Below, piece by piece: positions 61,618 through 64,000 of a stretch of 64,000 bases of DNA. Each line of letters begins with the position of its first letter. Position 1 is the stretch's first letter. The position numbers and the translations under genes are program-made. The stretch is from Caulobacteraceae bacterium (GTDB lineage Bacteria; Pseudomonadota; Alphaproteobacteria; Caulobacterales; Caulobacteraceae): positions 51,388 to 115,387 of the forward strand of contig CANGCO010000001.1 of NCBI GenBank assembly GCA_947452365.1. Direction: 5' to 3'. The notes beneath the pieces are model-generated. The model was not told where the DNA came from. It saw only the letters and a program-made list of their open reading frames with translations, and made no database searches.

Positions 61618-62670
61618 ATGGCCAAACTGCTTGTCACCGGCGGCGCCGGGTTTATCGGCACCAATTTTGTCCGCTATTGGCGCGGTCAAAACGCCGCCGA
61701 TAAGATTGTCGTGCTCGATGCCCTGACCTATGCCGGCAACCGCGCCAATCTGGACGGCCTGGACGCGATTGAGTTTGTGCTTGGTGATATCCGCAATCAG
61801 GCCCTGGTCGAAAGCCTGCTGAGCGATCACGGGCTCGATACGATCGTGCATTTTGCCGCCGAAAGCCATGTCGATCGCTCGATTTCTGGCCCCGACGCCT
61901 TTATCGAGACCAATATTTTGGGCACCCACAGCCTGCTCAAGGCCGCGCGCAAGGTCTGGCTGGATGCGGGCTCAGGCCAGCCGCACCGGTTTCACCATGT
62001 CTCGACCGACGAGGTCTATGGCAGTCTGGGGCCCAGCGAGGCGGCCTTTAGCGAGATCACGCCCTATCAGCCCAATTCCCCCTATTCGGCCAGCAAGGCC
62101 GCCAGCGACCATCTGGTGCGCGCCTATCACCACACCTATGGCCTGCAAACCACCACATCCAATTGCTCGAACAATTATGGGCCGTATCAGTTTCCGGAAA
62201 AGCTGATCCCGCTCTTCCTGATCAATGCCCTGCACGGCAAGCCCCTGCCCATTTATGGCGACGGCATGAATGTGCGCGACTGGCTGTATGTCGAGGATCA
62301 TTGCCGGGGCATTGAACTGGCCCTGACCCAGGGCCGCATTGGCGAGACCTATAATATTGGCGGCGGCGCAGAACTGCCCAATATCACCGTGATCGACACC
62401 TTGTGCGCCGCAATTGACCAGGCCTTTTTGGCCAACCCGACCCTAGCCCGCAGGTACCCCGCCTGCCCCGCCGCCCAAAACGCACCCACTGCGACCTTGA
62501 AAACCTATGTCCAAGACCGCGCCGGCCATGACCGCCGCTATGCCATTGACGACACCAAGGCCGCGACCGAACTCGGCTATCAGGCCATTCACGGCTTTGA
62601 GACGCGGTTTTCCCAGACCTTGGGGTGGTATTTGCAGAATGAGGGCTGGTGGCGGGGGCTGATGGGTTAG
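61618..62670 (+). CDS. rmlB: dTDP-glucose 4,6-dehydratase
   Basis: Second step: dTDP-glucose to dTDP-4-keto-6-deoxyglucose with tightly bound NAD. The 350-residue protein has LVTGGAGFIGTNFVRYW, HFAAESHVDRSISGP, HVSTDEVYGSLG and YSASKAASDHLVRAYHHTYG with the catalytic Tyr-x3-Lys. The C-terminus, RAGHDRRYAIDDTKAATELGY, is conserved in RmlB. A start at 61540 would run through rmlD, so ATG 61618 was chosen. Last gene of the rhamnose operon. Confidence 0.96.
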   Translation: MAKLLVTGGAGFIGTNFVRYWRGQNAADKIVVLDALTYAGNRANLDGLDAIEFVLGDIRNQALVESLLSDHGLDTIVHFAAESHVDRSISGPDAFIETNILGTHSLLKAARKVWLDAGSGQPHRFHHVSTDEVYGSLGPSEAAFSEITPYQPNSPYSASKAASDHLVRAYHHTYGLQTTTSNCSNNYGPYQFPEKLIPLFLINALHGKPLPIYGDGMNVRDWLYVEDHCRGIELALTQGRIGETYNIGGGAELPNITVIDTLCAAIDQAFLANPTLARRYPACPAAQNAPTATLKTYVQDRAGHDRRYAIDDTKAATELGYQAIHGFETRFSQTLGWYLQNEGWWRGLMG

Positions 62671-62764
62671 CTGGCGTTATCAGACATTGGGCTCTCTAGC
62701 GAGGCACGCCGCGTCCAAACCCGCCCAGCCCGGCCCTATCAGATTGGGTTCGTTTCGCCAAAAC

Positions 62765-63238
62765 CTAGTCGTAGAGGGCGCGCAGGGCGCGCTTGCGGCG
62801 AGACAGGGCCTTGCGCTCATAGCCAGACAGGGTGACCAAATCGCGCTCGGCCGAGAGCAGGGTTGCGGCCAAAAGCTCCGCCGTGGACGGGGCCTGACTG
62901 TGCGCCAACTCCACAAGCACGGCGGCCTGCTTGCGCTTCAGGACGTCAAGCTTGGCGGCACGGATGCGGGTCAGGTGCGTCTGAGCCTCATAGACAGCAA
63001 CGGCCAGGGCTTGATCTGCATCATCCGCTGAAATCAACCTATGATTGATTTTTGACGCGCCGACGTCGAGGGGCGCCGTTGCCAGGGCGGTGAGGCCGTG
63101 GGTGCGGGCGTTTTGCGATGATCGGGCCCGGCCCCGGGCCGTCTTGGGGCCGGTACTCTTTGCGGCATTGGCGCGATTGGCCGCGGCCTTGGACGACGGC
63201 CCAGACGTCGAGCCGGGCGGGTCCCCGCCCCTAGTCAC
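62765..63238 (-). CDS. Unrecognised protein with a basic NxxNAxKSTGPKTxxGRARSSxNAxxHGL motif
   Basis: A 157-residue, basic and mostly helical protein. Residues 20-49 hold Arg-Ala-Asn-Ala-Ala-Lys-Ser-Thr-Gly-Pro-Lys-Thr, then GRARSSQNARTHGL. I know this motif from many unannotated bacterial proteins of accessory regions, but no function. The rest is helical with Arg/Lys-rich segments (LDVLKRKQAAVLVELAHS and SRRKRALRALYD at the end). It is the downstream partner of the 63235-63882 gene, overlapping it by 4 bases. It is convergent with rmlB across 94 bases. Confidence 0.7.
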   Translation of the reverse strand: MTRGGDPPGSTSGPSSKAAANRANAAKSTGPKTARGRARSSQNARTHGLTALATAPLDVGASKINHRLISADDADQALAVAVYEAQTHLTRIRAAKLDVLKRKQAAVLVELAHSQAPSTAELLAATLLSAERDLVTLSGYERKALSRRKRALRALYD

Positions 63239-63882
63239 GCCGGAGCGTCTTCGAAATGCGCGTCCAAAATCGGGCCGGCGGTGGAGGTCGCCTCACGCAG
63301 GCGACGCGCCACGCCGTCGCGGCGGCGGTCAATCTCCCTCAAGATTGTGTCGCGGCGCGCATTGGCATTGCTTATCAGGCGGTCGAGGCGCTCTAGGTCA
63401 TCAAGGGCCGCGGCATAGGCCAGGGCATTGAGGTCGGCCTCGGTTAGGCCCGTGAGGGCTAGGGCGTCCTCGAGATCGGCGCACGCGTCCTTGGCGCCGG
63501 TCATGGCGCGGTGGGCCTTGTCAGCATGATCCTCTAGGGTAAAGGAGTTTTTGGGATAGTGCTGTGACCTAAATACCTTCTCAATCGCGGCGCGTTGCCC
63601 CAGAGACAGGCGCGCGGCCTTGGCGGCGCGTGCGCGTGCCGCCTCCCACGTCAGGTCGACGACGTCCTTGACCCAGATCCACTCGATAAAGTCCGTGGGG
63701 GCCACGGCCTGAGCCACGCGCGCGAGGGTGGCCTCATAGGCCTGCGCGTCCTCAATATCGGTGAGGGGCGGCGGACCCAATAGTTCGCGGATATCGGCTG
63801 GGATGGCGGACTGAAACACCGCCTTGGCCGGCAGGCCTGATCGCGACTTTGCACTTGGGCTGGAGGCGGGGCGCTTAGCCAT
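63235..63882 (-). CDS. Unrecognised helical protein
   Basis: A 215-residue protein without signal or membrane segments. The N-terminal 30 residues are basic and low-complexity (AKRPASSPSAKSRSG). The middle (PADIRELLGPPPLTDIEDAQAYEATLARVAQAVAPTDFIEWIWVKDVVDLTWEAARARAAKAARL) looks like a small helical domain found in proteins near phage or plasmid genes. The final 90 residues are coiled-coil-like (ALDDLERLDRLISNANARRDTILREIDRRRDGVARRL). The ATG at 63882 overlaps the end of the XRE fragment gene by 8 bases and its stop overlaps the next gene by 4, so the three are one unit. Confidence 0.72.
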   Translation of the reverse strand: MAKRPASSPSAKSRSGLPAKAVFQSAIPADIRELLGPPPLTDIEDAQAYEATLARVAQAVAPTDFIEWIWVKDVVDLTWEAARARAAKAARLSLGQRAAIEKVFRSQHYPKNSFTLEDHADKAHRAMTGAKDACADLEDALALTGLTEADLNALAYAAALDDLERLDRLISNANARRDTILREIDRRRDGVARRLREATSTAGPILDAHFEDAPA

Positions 63883-64000
63883 TGGCGTCTTGCCCCTTGC
63901 CAGGCCGAGCCCGCAGGCGCACGCCCGGCCCGTCATCGGGTGTGCCGACGAACTCTATGCCCGCGGCTTGCAAAGCCTTTTGCACAGCTATCAAGGTTGA
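63875..64000 (-). CDS. XRE-type regulator, C-terminal fragment (runs off the window)
   Basis: The last 41 codons of a gene that enters from the right edge. The sequence STLIAVQKALQAAGIEFVG followed by a Gly-Pro-Gly-Val-Arg-Leu-Arg tail is the usual ending of short alphaproteobacterial XRE helix-turn-helix regulators. The DNA-binding part lies outside the window. The TAA at 63875 overlaps the start of the next gene (63882), so it heads or belongs to that unit and may regulate it. Confidence 0.7.
   Translation of the reverse strand, partial: STLIAVQKALQAAGIEFVGTPDDGPGVRLRARPGKGQDANG

Overview
The window reads as a stretch of chromosome from a free-living alphaproteobacterium of roughly 60% GC. 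Caulobacterales or a near relative is most plausible. The signs are a CtrA-type TTAA-N7-TTAA box in front of a DUF1134/EipA-like gene, a FecI-FecR-TonB receptor set with an STN domain, the alphaproteobacterial cobA-DUF2849-cysI-DUF934-cysH order, and a fused STAS-MlaE permease. This placement is inferred from gene content only; no 16S gene is present.

Layout. 0-10.3 kb is mostly housekeeping: a partial eipA-like gene, lepA, a cytoplasmic-type GH84 O-GlcNAcase overlapping a cupin gene, a GNAT acetyltransferase, two MFS transporters, an SDR, a GST and purB. 10.2-15.9 kb holds a COQ9/TetR-like gene, a DUF2892 membrane protein and, divergent from it, an RND efflux operon that ends with its own ArsR-family regulator. 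15.9-19.2 kb has a Stealth-type sugar-phosphate transferase, tRNA-Val(CAC), a GST and folD. 19.3-25.3 kb holds a large M16-type protein that has lost its zinc motif, then a tightly packed set predicted to be exported: a lipoprotein cytochrome c, a TAT-signal FAD lactone oxidase and a TAT-signal PLP enzyme of the alanine racemase/D-threonine aldolase fold. 25.3-28.8 kb is an Mla-type lipid transport operon. 28.9-31.9 kb has a methyltransferase, an S1/P1 nuclease, a GST and a 3D-domain protein. 31.9-37.4 kb is the sulfate assimilation and siroheme operon with a divergent LysR gene and a chorismate mutase.

37.6-43 kb is an accessory segment that begins at tRNA-Lys(CTT): a 584-base gene-poor stretch, a subtilase with a predicted outer-membrane barrel, an AT-richer adenylate-forming enzyme, and a decayed IS3-family element with both terminal repeats. 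43-58.5 kb is rich in catabolic and uptake genes: two SDRs, two type-B carboxylesterases, an HSL-family hydrolase, a TonB receptor, its FecR and ECF sigma factor, an ABC-2 exporter, an old-yellow-enzyme and an MDR reductase. This suggests uptake and hydrolysis of an ester-type substrate, though the substrate cannot be read from sequence. 58.6-62.7 kb has an unknown gene and rmlACDB for dTDP-L-rhamnose. 62.7-64 kb ends in two coupled unknown genes behind a truncated XRE-type regulator.

The points most worth a second look are: the in-frame STN/TonB receptor with a second Shine-Dalgarno, start and signal peptide inside it; the exported cytochrome c/lactone oxidase/PLP enzyme set with a hairpin over its first ribosome binding site; a terminator-like hairpin in the leader of the sulfur operon; and the shared operator-like site between DUF2892 and the ArsR-RND operon.
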